51,479 nucleotides of DNA from Chloroflexota bacterium (lineage in GTDB: Bacteria; Chloroflexota; UBA11872): positions 1-51,479 of the forward strand of contig JAJDZD010000004.1 of the NCBI GenBank assembly GCA_022824865.1, given 5' to 3'. The translations under genes were made by a program, and so were the position numbers. The notes under the pieces were generated by a model. It had not been told where the DNA came from and did not search any database. It was given only the letters and a program-made list of their open reading frames with translations. Of this stretch, positions 33,559-40,640 are shown one piece after another. The first letter of the stretch is position 1. Each line of letters starts with the position of its first letter.

Positions 33559-34116
33559 GTGATTGACGCGGGCGAACTGAGACGTGGATGGGTGCTGCGG
33601 ATGGACGGCGATCTCTGCCAGATCATCGACTTTCAGCACCAGAAGATCGGCCGCGGATCGGCCAACGTGCGGATTAAGGTGCGCGACGTTCGCAGCGGGG
33701 CGACAACGGACCGCTCGTTTCAGGCTTCGAAGCGGTTCGAGCGCGTGATCCTGGATACGCACAAGGTGCAGTACCTCTACCAGGACGCTTCCGGCTATCA
33801 CTTCATGGACATGGAGACGTACGAAGACATGACGCTTTCTGCGGACGCGGTCGGCGAGGCTGCCCAGTACCTCACCGACGGGCTGGACCTGGAAATCACG
33901 TCCTTCGAGGGTGTGCCTCTGGGCGTGGAACTGCCGATCAACGTGGACATTGAGGTTGTCGAGACCGAGCCGGGCGTGCGCGGCGATACGGCGACCGGCG
34001 CCACCAAGATGGCGCGGGTGGCGACCGGTCTGGAAGTCCAGGTGCCGCTGTTTGTTGAGACGGGCGACGTGCTGCGCATCGACTCGCGTAGCGGCGAGTA
34101 CCAGACGCGCGTCTGA
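33559..34116 (+). CDS. efp: Translation elongation factor P
   Basis: A 185-residue EF-P that enters the ribosomal E site and relieves stalling at polyproline. Three beta domains are present, with the C-terminal signature TPGVRGDT-like EPGVRGDTATGATKMA and VPLFVETGDVLRID. The tip loop reads HQKIGRGSA, so Arg32 takes the place of the lysine modified by EpmA in Enterobacteria. Thermus EF-P has the same GRG loop. Pseudomonas-type EarP rhamnosylates Arg32, but no earP gene is visible here. The start is GTG 33559 with a strong AAGGAGG 7 nt upstream. It follows the M24 peptidase gene, a common pairing. Confidence 0.95.
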   Translation: MIDAGELRRGWVLRMDGDLCQIIDFQHQKIGRGSANVRIKVRDVRSGATTDRSFQASKRFERVILDTHKVQYLYQDASGYHFMDMETYEDMTLSADAVGEAAQYLTDGLDLEITSFEGVPLGVELPINVDIEVVETEPGVRGDTATGATKMARVATGLEVQVPLFVETGDVLRIDSRSGEYQTRV

Positions 34117-34133
34117 CGGTCAGGTGGGCGTCG

Positions 34134-34583
34134 ATGACCACGGACCCTGATTGGCAAGCAGCGCTCGACGAGGACGTTCCGCGTTTGGCCCGGTTGCTGC
34201 GGGAGACGGGCGCGGAAGAGATTGAGATTGGTGACGCCGCGCGGACGATTCGGGTGCGGCGGTCGAGTGGATTGGGAGTCCTGGCCGCTGAAACCGCAGC
34301 GGATGACGACACGGAATCAGCGGACGAGGGCCTGGTGGTCGTTGCGTCGGAGCAAGTTGGCGTGTTCGTGGCGCTGACCGAACCCGGCGCGCCGCCGCAG
34401 GTGCAAGTCGGTGACGCCGTGGATGAGGGTCAGACCATCGGCTACGTGGATGTGCTGGGCGTGGCGCATGACGTGGGTGCGCCGGAGGCCGGGGTGATCG
34501 AGCGGGTGCTGGTGCGTGACGGCGAGGTTGTGGAGTACGGACAGTCGCTGGCGGAATTGCGGCGGAGCGGGGACGCGGACTAG
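34134..34583 (+). CDS. AccB/BCCP-like biotinyl-domain protein lacking the biotinyl lysine
   Basis: A 149-residue protein laid out like acetyl-CoA carboxylase BCCP: N-terminal helix (about 14-30), a linker, and a C-terminal biotinyl/lipoyl-like barrel (about 70-145) with VGVFVA, QVGDAVDEGQTIGYV and GVIERVLVRDGEVVEYGQSL. The hairpin that should read EAMKM reads DVLGV, putting Gly109 where the biotinylated lysine belongs, so it cannot carry biotin there. It sits 17 bp after efp, the place of accB in many genomes, but accC does not follow. It may be a regulatory or scaffold partner of acetyl-CoA carboxylase, like plant BADC proteins, or a relic. Its stop overlaps the secF stop (CTAG). Confidence 0.75.
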   Translation: MTTDPDWQAALDEDVPRLARLLRETGAEEIEIGDAARTIRVRRSSGLGVLAAETAADDDTESADEGLVVVASEQVGVFVALTEPGAPPQVQVGDAVDEGQTIGYVDVLGVAHDVGAPEAGVIERVLVRDGEVVEYGQSLAELRRSGDAD

Positions 34584-35518
34584 CGGGCCAGCGTCAGCTT
34601 GCCGCGGAAGCGTTCCCAGACTCGCGGAAGGTCGCGGCGGTCCCAGGAGACCAGGGCCGACGAGGCGGCGAAGATCGACGAATACGTTCCAATCATGAAG
34701 CCCGCAGCCAGTGCGACGACGAAGAGGCGGATTGTGGGTCCGCCGAGCACGATGAGGGCGAGAAGCACCAGCAATGCGGTGAGCGAGGTGTTGAGCGAGC
34801 GGGTGAGGCTCTGGTTGGCGCTGAAGTTGACGGTCTGCTCGAAGCTGGGGCGCTGCGCGTCGGCCAAGCGCAAGTGGCGTTGCCGGTTCTCACGGATGCG
34901 GTCGAACACGACGATGGTGTCGTTCACCGAGAAGCCAATGACCGTGAGGATGGCGGTCACAAAGAGCGCGTCCACTTGAACGCCGAGCGCGTGGCCCAGA
35001 AGGGCGAAGAGCCCGAGAAGGAATAGCGCGTCGTGCAGGAGCGCGCCGATGGCGGCCAGGCCGAGCACCACGGGTCGTTCCATGCGGCGGAAGGCCCACA
35101 TGACGTAGAGCAGGATGAGGGCCGAGGCTACGGCCACGCCGATAGCCGCCGCGCGGGTTAGCTCGGCGCCGACCACCGGTCCGATGGTGGAGAAGCCCAG
35201 TTCCTGGCCGGGCCCTACGCGCTCGAAGATGGAGGCGACGAGCGAGTTCTTGGCCTCGACCTCCAGGGGCGGTGTGCGCACCAGGGCTCCGCGGTCGTCG
35301 GTGAGTTGGACGGTTGCGCCCGGGTACCCGCTGTCTACGGCGACCGCCTGCACGGCCTGCTGGGTGATCTCCTGGTCGAAGCGCAACTGGACGAGCGAAC
35401 CGCCGGTAAAGTCAATGCCGGGCCGGAGGCCGCCGGTGAGCAGGGCGATGACGCCGGGTAGCAGCAACGCCAGCGAGAGCAGGTACCACCAGCCACGACG
35501 GGACGTGATGGCAAACAT
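34580..35518 (-). CDS. secF: Protein translocase subunit SecF
   Basis: A 312-residue membrane protein of the SecDF complex that uses proton motive force to pull secreted proteins across the membrane. It has an N-terminal helix, a periplasmic P1-like domain starting FTGGSLVQLRF (the FxGG signature), and five helices with conserved GFSVNDTIVVFDRIRENR and RSLNTSLTALL. The ATG at 35518 overlaps the secD stop by one base (TGATG). A longer frame back to 35710 would lie wholly within secD. It is transcribed convergently with the AccB-like gene, the two stop codons overlapping by two bases. Confidence 0.95.
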   Translation of the reverse strand: MFAITSRRGWWYLLSLALLLPGVIALLTGGLRPGIDFTGGSLVQLRFDQEITQQAVQAVAVDSGYPGATVQLTDDRGALVRTPPLEVEAKNSLVASIFERVGPGQELGFSTIGPVVGAELTRAAAIGVAVASALILLYVMWAFRRMERPVVLGLAAIGALLHDALFLLGLFALLGHALGVQVDALFVTAILTVIGFSVNDTIVVFDRIRENRQRHLRLADAQRPSFEQTVNFSANQSLTRSLNTSLTALLVLLALIVLGGPTIRLFVVALAAGFMIGTYSSIFAASSALVSWDRRDLPRVWERFRGKLTLAR

Positions 35519-36825
35519 CAGGTTTCGGAACCCACAGGAGCACCGGCGCCGAAGAGGCGCGGACGGGTGAGGACCGGCCAGGTGATGGCCAGACGAAGGA
35601 GGTTCCGGCTGACGGTGATGGCGCTGAACATGCTGACGGCCACGCCGATGGCCAGGGTGACGGCGAACCCGCGCACGCCGCCGCTGCCAAAGCCGAAGAG
35701 CACGGCGCAAATGATGAGGGTGGAGATGTTGGAGTCACGGATGGACGTCCAGGCGCGGTTGAATCCCGATTCGACAGCGCCGCGGATAGCACGGCCCGAG
35801 CGGAGTTCTTCGCGGGTGCGCTCAAATATCAGGATGTTGGCGTCGACGGCCACGCCGACGGACAGGATGAATCCGGCCAGGCCCGACAATGTGAGCGTTA
35901 CGGGAATCATCTTGAAGACGGCGAAGACGACCGAGGCGTATACCACCAGCGCCAGGGCCGCCACGATGCCGGGGATGCGGTAGAAGGCGACCATGAAGAC
36001 CAGCACGAGAAGCGCGCCGACTACGCCGGCTCGCAAGCTTAACTGCAGGGACTCCTGGCCAAGGGTGGGACGGACGCTGAGCGTCTCGACCACTTCCAAC
36101 GGAACGGGCAGCGCGCCGTAGCGAAGCTGGATGGCGACATTGCGGGCCTCGTCGGCCGTAAACGAGCCGCGGATGACACCGCTGTCGCGGATGGCGGCTT
36201 CGATGCGCGCCGAGCTGATGACCACGTCGTCAACGGTGATTGTGAGGACCTCGTTGAGGTGGCTGGCGGTGTAGGTCTGGAAGCGGTTGGCAGCGTCGGG
36301 TTGCAAGTCGAACTCAATCATGGGCGCGCCCAGGGAATCGAAGCCGACGCGGGCGTCGCGCAGGTCGCGGCCGCGGAGAACGGTCTGGGAGGGATCGGCG
36401 GGGAGGATGGTTCCCTCGTCGATGAACTCGAAGCCGGTGTTGACGACCAGGAGCTGGCCGGTTTGACGAAAGACGCGGATGGCTTCTTCCGGGTCATCGA
36501 CGCCGGGGAGTTCGACGATCAGGCGGTTATCGCCCTGGATCTGGATGAGCGGCTCGGCCACGCCGAGCGCGTTGACCCGGTTCTCGATGATGCGCTTGAC
36601 GGCGTCCATGTCGCCGTCCTGCAGTTGCTGGTCGGGCGGAGGGCTGGCCTGGAAGCGCACGTGGAGGCCGCCCTGGAGGTCCAGGCCCTGTCTGAATCGC
36701 AGGTCGGAGAGGTCGCGCCCGGCCACCTCGACGGGCAGGCCGGGCGTGCCGGGCAGCGATACGTACAAGGCAAAGCCGAAGATGACGGCGATGGCGGCAA
36801 GCGTGGCCCACTGACGTCTGCGCAC
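35518..36825 (-). CDS. secD: Protein translocase subunit SecD
   Basis: A 435-residue SecD with an N-terminal helix, the DLQGGLHVRF motif near 49, a periplasmic domain containing ENRVNALGVAEPLIQIQG and IVELPG, and five C-terminal helices. The last region has the conserved VGVAVDANILIFERTREEL and GFGSGGVRGFAVTLAIG. The protein is on the short side, as in many non-proteobacterial SecD. The start is GTG 36825 with GGGAG about 12 nt upstream. It is first in the secD-secF pair. The gene-poor stretch with the palindrome and tandem repeat lies directly upstream. Confidence 0.95.
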   Translation of the reverse strand: MRRRQWATLAAIAVIFGFALYVSLPGTPGLPVEVAGRDLSDLRFRQGLDLQGGLHVRFQASPPPDQQLQDGDMDAVKRIIENRVNALGVAEPLIQIQGDNRLIVELPGVDDPEEAIRVFRQTGQLLVVNTGFEFIDEGTILPADPSQTVLRGRDLRDARVGFDSLGAPMIEFDLQPDAANRFQTYTASHLNEVLTITVDDVVISSARIEAAIRDSGVIRGSFTADEARNVAIQLRYGALPVPLEVVETLSVRPTLGQESLQLSLRAGVVGALLVLVFMVAFYRIPGIVAALALVVYASVVFAVFKMIPVTLTLSGLAGFILSVGVAVDANILIFERTREELRSGRAIRGAVESGFNRAWTSIRDSNISTLIICAVLFGFGSGGVRGFAVTLAIGVAVSMFSAITVSRNLLRLAITWPVLTRPRLFGAGAPVGSET

Positions 36826-36964
36826 GGACTTAGCGATCTCCCGGAAAACCAGCGCTGATCATACGCCGTGGCGTTTCGGCGACTGGCCGTGCCTGTTCGC
36901 GCTGGCGGTTTGGTCGCCAGGCGGGACGGCAGGCTGTGGGCGGATTCGTGGGGGTGAAGGGGGG

Positions 36965-37019
36965 AACTGTCTCTGGCCAGCCCGATCCCCATAGGGGATC
37001 GGGCTGGCCAGAGACAGTT
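36965..37019. repeat. Perfect 26-bp inverted repeat with 3-nt loop
   Basis: Arms at 36965-36990 and 36994-37019 are exact reverse complements, separated by ATA. Each arm contains CTGTCTCTGGCCAG followed by CCCGATCCCC (or its complement). As RNA this would form a very stable hairpin. On the plus strand it ends in TTT, but no long T run follows, so intrinsic termination is only weakly supported. It could be a dispersed intergenic repeat, a miniature element, or a structured RNA. Confidence 0.9.
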
Positions 37020-37392
37020 TGGAGCGGATTTTCTTTGTGTAGGCGGACGTCGTTGCGGGCTGTGCGGGGGCGTCCCGGGCCACGATCAGGAGAGAGGCGG
37101 GACGCGGTGCCCGGGAGGACATGGGGCGCGAGGCAACGGTCTGTGGAGAACGGGCGCCGGAACGTCAAGCAACGGTCCGCGGCGAGCGGCCCGTACGGGG
37201 ATCCGGTGTTGGAGAAACCAGGGGTTGGCTGTGCGGCAGGGTGGGTGACGCAGGACATGACGGTTAGCGCGTGAGGATGGTGTGAGTGATTGTACACCTA
37301 TTGAGAACTAGTGGCAAGGTTGTGCAAGGGTCGGCGTACGGTTCCCGGGGTGTCGGGACAGGGCATCGCGCCGATCGCGATCAGGGTAAACA

Positions 37393-37530
37393 CCTGTTCA
37401 GCGGAGTCGGGCGAAGTGTTCAGTTTTTGGGCGCATGTGTTCAGTTTCGCGCCTAATGTGTCCAGTTCTGGGGCCAATGTGTCCAGTTTTTGGCCTGATG
37501 TGTCCAGTTTTCGAGCGAATGTGTCCACCC
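37393..37530. repeat. 21-bp tandem repeat array (about six units)
   Basis: Units start at 37393 (degenerate), 37414, 37435, 37456, 37477 and 37498, with a partial unit at 37519-37530. The shared core is ATGTGTCCAGTTTT, with a variable G/C-rich second half. The 21-bp period is two helical turns and also seven codons. Read on the minus strand it spells heptads of the type KLDTxxx. The 37298-37528 minus frame and the 37311-37634 plus frame are both open, so neither proves coding. Iteron-like protein-binding sites or the end of an IS element are alternatives. Confidence 0.85.
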
Positions 37531-37603
37531 CTTCGCCGCTTTGCCGAGGGTGTTGGGTCGGGGGCGCTTGGGGAGGCGTGGTCGTTTCGGGGGAGCGGTG
37601 GAA

Positions 37604-38764
37604 TCAGTCGCCCTGGGGTTGGGCGGTGACGTAGTGGGCGCTGCCGAGGTTGCGGACGAGGCCCTTGACTTCCATGACGGCGAGCAGGGCGGAGACGCGG
37701 AAAGCGGGCAGGGCGGCCAAGCGCACCAGTTCGTCGATGTGGATGGGGTCGGTGGTGAGGTGGCGCAGGACGGTGCGTTCCTCGGCGGTGGGTTTGACGA
37801 GTTGGGGCATTTCTAACTGCTCGGGGCTGACGGCGATTTGCAGGGCTTCGAGGACGTCCTCGGCGGAGGTGACGGCGCGGGCCTCGCCACGGTTGATGAG
37901 TCGGTTGGTTCCACGGCTGGCGGCGGCGAAGACGCTGCCGGGGACAGCGAGGATCTCGCGGTTCTGTTCGATGGCGTAGCGGGCGGTGTGGAGGGCGCCG
38001 CTTTCGAGCGGGGCCTCGACGACGATGGTGGCCAGCGAGAGGCCGCTGATGATGCGGTTGCGCTGGGGGAAGTTCTCGGGGAGGCCGCGAACGCCGACCG
38101 GGTACTCGGTGACGATGGCGCCGCGCTCCAAGATGCGAGGGACGAGCCGGCGGTTGGCGCGAGGGTAGATCTCGTGCAGGCCGGTGCCCCAGACGGCGAC
38201 GGTTGCGCCCTCGGCTTCCAGCACAGCGCGGTGGGCTTCGCCGTCGACGCCGGCAGCCATGCCGCTGACGACGCAGATCCCGGCGCGGGCCAGGGTTCCG
38301 GCCAGTTGGGCGGTGACCTGCTTGCCGTAGGCGGTCATGCGGCGGGTGCCGACGATGGCGACGGTGCGCTGGTAGGCGGCGCAGGCGAGGTCGCCCTTGA
38401 CATAAATCAACGGTGGTGGGTCGGGAATCTCGCGTAGCTGATCGGGATAGGCGGGGTCGTGCCAGGCGATGGCGCGGCCGTCGTGTTTGGCTAGAAGATC
38501 CAGGGCGGCGTCGGCTGGCCTGGTCTGTCGCGCGTCAGCGACGCCCTGGGCAACCGCAGGCGACGCGCCCGCGGCCCGGAGGCTGGCGGAGCTGGCGCTC
38601 CAGGCGAGGTTGAGGTCGCCGAAGGCACGGATGAGGTTCCACAACGTGGCCGACCCAAGCCCGGGAACCGAACTCAGCGCCACCCACGCGGCCAGGTCTT
38701 CCGGCGTGCGCCCCAAGGGCGCAGGTAAGCGGTCGGCCGCGAAATGGGATTCGCGGCTGGCCAT
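37604..38764 (-). CDS. dprA: DNA-processing protein DprA
   Basis: A 386-residue DprA/Smf protein that loads RecA on incoming single-stranded DNA during transformation. It has an N-terminal SAM/HhH-like region (about 20-75), the Rossmann-like core with VGTRRMTAYG, SGMAAGVDGEAHRAVL, GTGLHEIYPRAN and FPQRNRIISGLS, and a C-terminal winged-helix (about 320-380). Length is typical. The ATG at 38764 has no good ribosome-binding site. It stands alone. No other competence gene is within the window, so natural competence is possible but not shown. Confidence 0.93.
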   Translation of the reverse strand: MASRESHFAADRLPAPLGRTPEDLAAWVALSSVPGLGSATLWNLIRAFGDLNLAWSASSASLRAAGASPAVAQGVADARQTRPADAALDLLAKHDGRAIAWHDPAYPDQLREIPDPPPLIYVKGDLACAAYQRTVAIVGTRRMTAYGKQVTAQLAGTLARAGICVVSGMAAGVDGEAHRAVLEAEGATVAVWGTGLHEIYPRANRRLVPRILERGAIVTEYPVGVRGLPENFPQRNRIISGLSLATIVVEAPLESGALHTARYAIEQNREILAVPGSVFAAASRGTNRLINRGEARAVTSAEDVLEALQIAVSPEQLEMPQLVKPTAEERTVLRHLTTDPIHIDELVRLAALPAFRVSALLAVMEVKGLVRNLGSAHYVTAQPQGD

Positions 38765-38843
38765 GGGGAGAGCTTAGCGTTGCGGAGGGCATAGGTGACG
38801 GTCTTCGGACTGGCTGACACGCGGTGGGAAGCGAGTTGCCCCG

Positions 38844-39569
38844 CTAGGGTCTTTGCCAGCGCATGAGGGTGAATTCGGGGATGCGGTACCAGTCTTCGAA
38901 GCGGGGGTTGTCGCGGAGGGTGTCGTCGGACGGGACGGGTTCGAGGAAGCGGCGGAGGATGAGGTTGGCGGAGAGGTAGGCCTGCATGTAGGCGCTGAGG
39001 GGGCGGTGCCAGTTGACGACGTTGTGGCCGCGCCAGTTGAGGGTGATCGGTCGCTCGTCGACGTAGCGGTCGATGGGTCTGTATAGGCGGCGGCCGTCGG
39101 GCGAGCGCTTCCAGCCGGGGGAGGCGGTGATGAAGCCGAGGTTGGCGGCGACGAGCTGGCCGCCGGGCTTGAGGACGCGGGCGGCTTCGGCGATGGCTGT
39201 GCGAAAGTCGGGGACATCGACCCAGACGATGTAGCTGACGACGATGTCGACGGTTGATGAGGCGATGGGCAAGGCGGTGGCGGGGGATCTGAGGACGCCA
39301 CCTCGGCCGGATGAGCGATGTTGGGCGGCCTGGACCATGGGCCATAAGAGGTCAAGGGCAATGGTGCGGGCGCCGCGCCGGGCGAGCATGCGGCTGAAGC
39401 GTCCTTCGCCGGCGCCGACATCAAGAATAAGTTTGCCGTGGACGTTGCCGCACTCCTCCAGCATGACGTCGTCCAGAAGCATGGTCCGGCTGGGGTCGCC
39501 TTCGTCGACGAAGCGGATGTACTCGGAGGCGAAGGCTTGCCAGCCGGTGGGATCGTCCTCTTCGGGCAT
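38844..39569 (-). CDS. SAM-dependent class I methyltransferase (type 11)
   Basis: A 241-residue methyltransferase with motif I LILDVGAGEGRFSRMLA (about 47-63), an acidic residue after strand 2 (TIALDLLW), VDIVVSYIVWVDV as motif II/III and ARVLKPGGQLV. The C-terminal part is rich in Arg and Trp. Methyltransferase domain 11 covers ubiquinone, sterol and many secondary-metabolite enzymes, so the substrate cannot be named. The ATG at 39569 lacks a clear ribosome-binding site. It lies 79 bp upstream of dprA on the same strand and is divergent from the Phd/VapC module. Confidence 0.8.
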   Translation of the reverse strand: MPEEDDPTGWQAFASEYIRFVDEGDPSRTMLLDDVMLEECGNVHGKLILDVGAGEGRFSRMLARRGARTIALDLLWPMVQAAQHRSSGRGGVLRSPATALPIASSTVDIVVSYIVWVDVPDFRTAIAEAARVLKPGGQLVAANLGFITASPGWKRSPDGRRLYRPIDRYVDERPITLNWRGHNVVNWHRPLSAYMQAYLSANLILRRFLEPVPSDDTLRDNPRFEDWYRIPEFTLMRWQRP

Positions 39570-39700
39570 CAGAATCTGGTCAGTAAAAAAGGGCGGCCAT
39601 TATGCACGTGCGGTGCCGGCTGGCGATCGTCGGCGCAGAGCGAGAAGTTGATGAGCGCTTTGGCAAGAGTCCGTCTGGCACTCGCCGTTACCGAAATGTG

Positions 39701-39714
39701 GCTATACTAGCTAT
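39701..39714 (+). promoter_or_regulatory. -10 element and palindrome directly before the phd start (leaderless mRNA predicted)
   Basis: TATACT at 39703-39708 is a near-consensus -10. Transcription would start about 7 nt later, at 39715, which is the A of the antitoxin ATG. There is no ribosome-binding site. GCTA-TAC-TAGC (39701-39711) and the TAGCTA palindrome (39708-39713) overlap the -10 and are good candidates for the Phd operator. No clear -35 was found. Confidence 0.5.
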
Positions 39715-40014
39715 ATGAAAAGCGCCAGTGTAAGCGAGGCCAAGAACGGCCTGAGTGCGCTGCTGGATGAGGTCCGTCGCGGTGAGACAGTACTGATTAC
39801 TCACCACGGCAAGCCAGTGGCGAGGCTCGAGCCGTACCAGTCATTGGGATTGGCGGATGACGAGGCGGCCGCAGCACTGGTGAAGCGAGGTGTTGTCAGT
39901 CCACCGAAGGCCAGACTTGACGTGGATCGATTCCTGGCCAGGCCCCTCCCGCGGGTTGGCGAGGGTTTGAGCGCCAGCGAGATTATTGTGGCGGAGAGAA
40001 GCGAAGGCCTCTGA
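39715..40014 (+). CDS. Phd/YefM-family antitoxin
   Basis: A 99-residue antitoxin. Residues 1-45 (SVSEAKNGLSALLDEVRRGETVLITHHGKPVARLEP) match the Phd/YefM DNA-binding fold. The C-terminal half would bind the toxin. It neutralises the PIN toxin encoded immediately downstream and should repress the promoter it sits on. The ATG at 39715 coincides with the predicted transcription start, so the message is probably leaderless. Its TGA at 40012-40014 overlaps the toxin start region (CTGA). A Phd-type antitoxin paired with a PIN toxin is a common arrangement. Confidence 0.88.
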   Translation: MKSASVSEAKNGLSALLDEVRRGETVLITHHGKPVARLEPYQSLGLADDEAAAALVKRGVVSPPKARLDVDRFLARPLPRVGEGLSASEIIVAERSEGL

Positions 40015-40430
40015 ACTACTGGGACTCCTCCGCTCTCGTCGCCCTCTTGGTGAAGGAGACGACTAGCGCTGAGCGGCAAGCGCTGTTCGGGCAGGACGAC
40101 CGCATTGTGACCTGGTGGGGCAGCCTGGTTGAGTGCGCGTCGGCGCTAAGCCGGCTCCATCGCGAGGGTCGCCTTGATGCCGGCACGCTCAGCCAATCCC
40201 ATGAGTCCTTGCAGAATCTCAGCGACGCGTGGCTGGAAGTACCGCCGACGGAACGCGTACGTCGACGGGCCTTGCGGCTTCTACGGGTGCATGCTCTTCG
40301 AGGCGCTGACGCCCTGCAGTTGGCCGCAGCCCTGACGGCTGCCGAGGAAGATCCGGCGAGCCTTGAGTTTGTCAGCAATGACATCCGGCTTGCGACCGCA
40401 GCGGAGCGTGAGGGGTTCCAGGTCCTTTGA
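40011..40430 (+). CDS. VapC-type PIN-domain toxin with probable CTG start
   Basis: A PIN ribonuclease of about 139 residues when read from CTG 40011. That frame begins LNYWDSSALVALLV, which supplies the first catalytic Asp in its canonical place. The remaining acids are Glu in LVECASAL, Asp in GADALQLAAAL and Asp in SNDIRLA. The next conventional starts (TTG 40047, GTG 40050) remove the first strand and the Asp, giving a product expected to be dead. CTG 40011 overlaps the antitoxin TGA as CTGA, so coupled re-initiation at CTG is the simplest reading. Otherwise the toxin is 5'-truncated. Confidence 0.75.
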   Translation: MNYWDSSALVALLVKETTSAERQALFGQDDRIVTWWGSLVECASALSRLHREGRLDAGTLSQSHESLQNLSDAWLEVPPTERVRRRALRLLRVHALRGADALQLAAALTAAEEDPASLEFVSNDIRLATAAEREGFQVL

Positions 40431-40640
40431 AGGGGCCTGACCCAGCGATTGATCGCCGCGGGCGCCCGTCGTACCCGCGGGTCATTGGCGAGAAGTCCAG
40501 CTTGCGTAGGAGCACTTCGTCGATTAGTGGCTGGGAGAACGTGGCCACTGCGGTTATTGGCACCTGTCCGTAGCGTTCCCACGGTGCAACGCCTAGGCTC
40601 ACTGCATTCCTGCGTGTGAGTCACGTCGGGGCGGGAGCCG

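Larger units (their letters stand above)
36826..37603. other. Gene-poor region between secD and dprA
   Basis: About 780 bp without a gene I can support. Open frames run through it on both strands, but they read through the palindrome or the tandem repeat and show no known motif. It holds a perfect 26-bp inverted repeat (36965-37019) and a 21-bp tandem array (37393-37530). It must also contain the upstream signals of secD, which reads leftwards. No tmRNA, SRP or RNase P signature was seen. Confidence 0.5.

Noticed and set aside
36994..37030. Strong intrinsic terminator at the palindrome
   Set aside because: Only three T follow the right arm and none of length the left arm on the other strand, so it fails the usual pattern.
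36936..37297. Open frames on both strands across the 26-bp palindrome
   Set aside because: Each reads through both arms of a perfect inverted repeat and has no domain. Better seen as non-coding.
37393..37530. CRISPR array
   Set aside because: Units are contiguous 21-bp tandem repeats without unique spacers of 30-40 bp, and no cas gene is in the window.
40372..40602. 76-codon minus-strand frame between the PIN toxin and the C45 gene
   Set aside because: It overlaps the 3' end of the toxin gene, has no recognised motif and no ribosome-binding site. It may be a gene remnant but cannot be supported.
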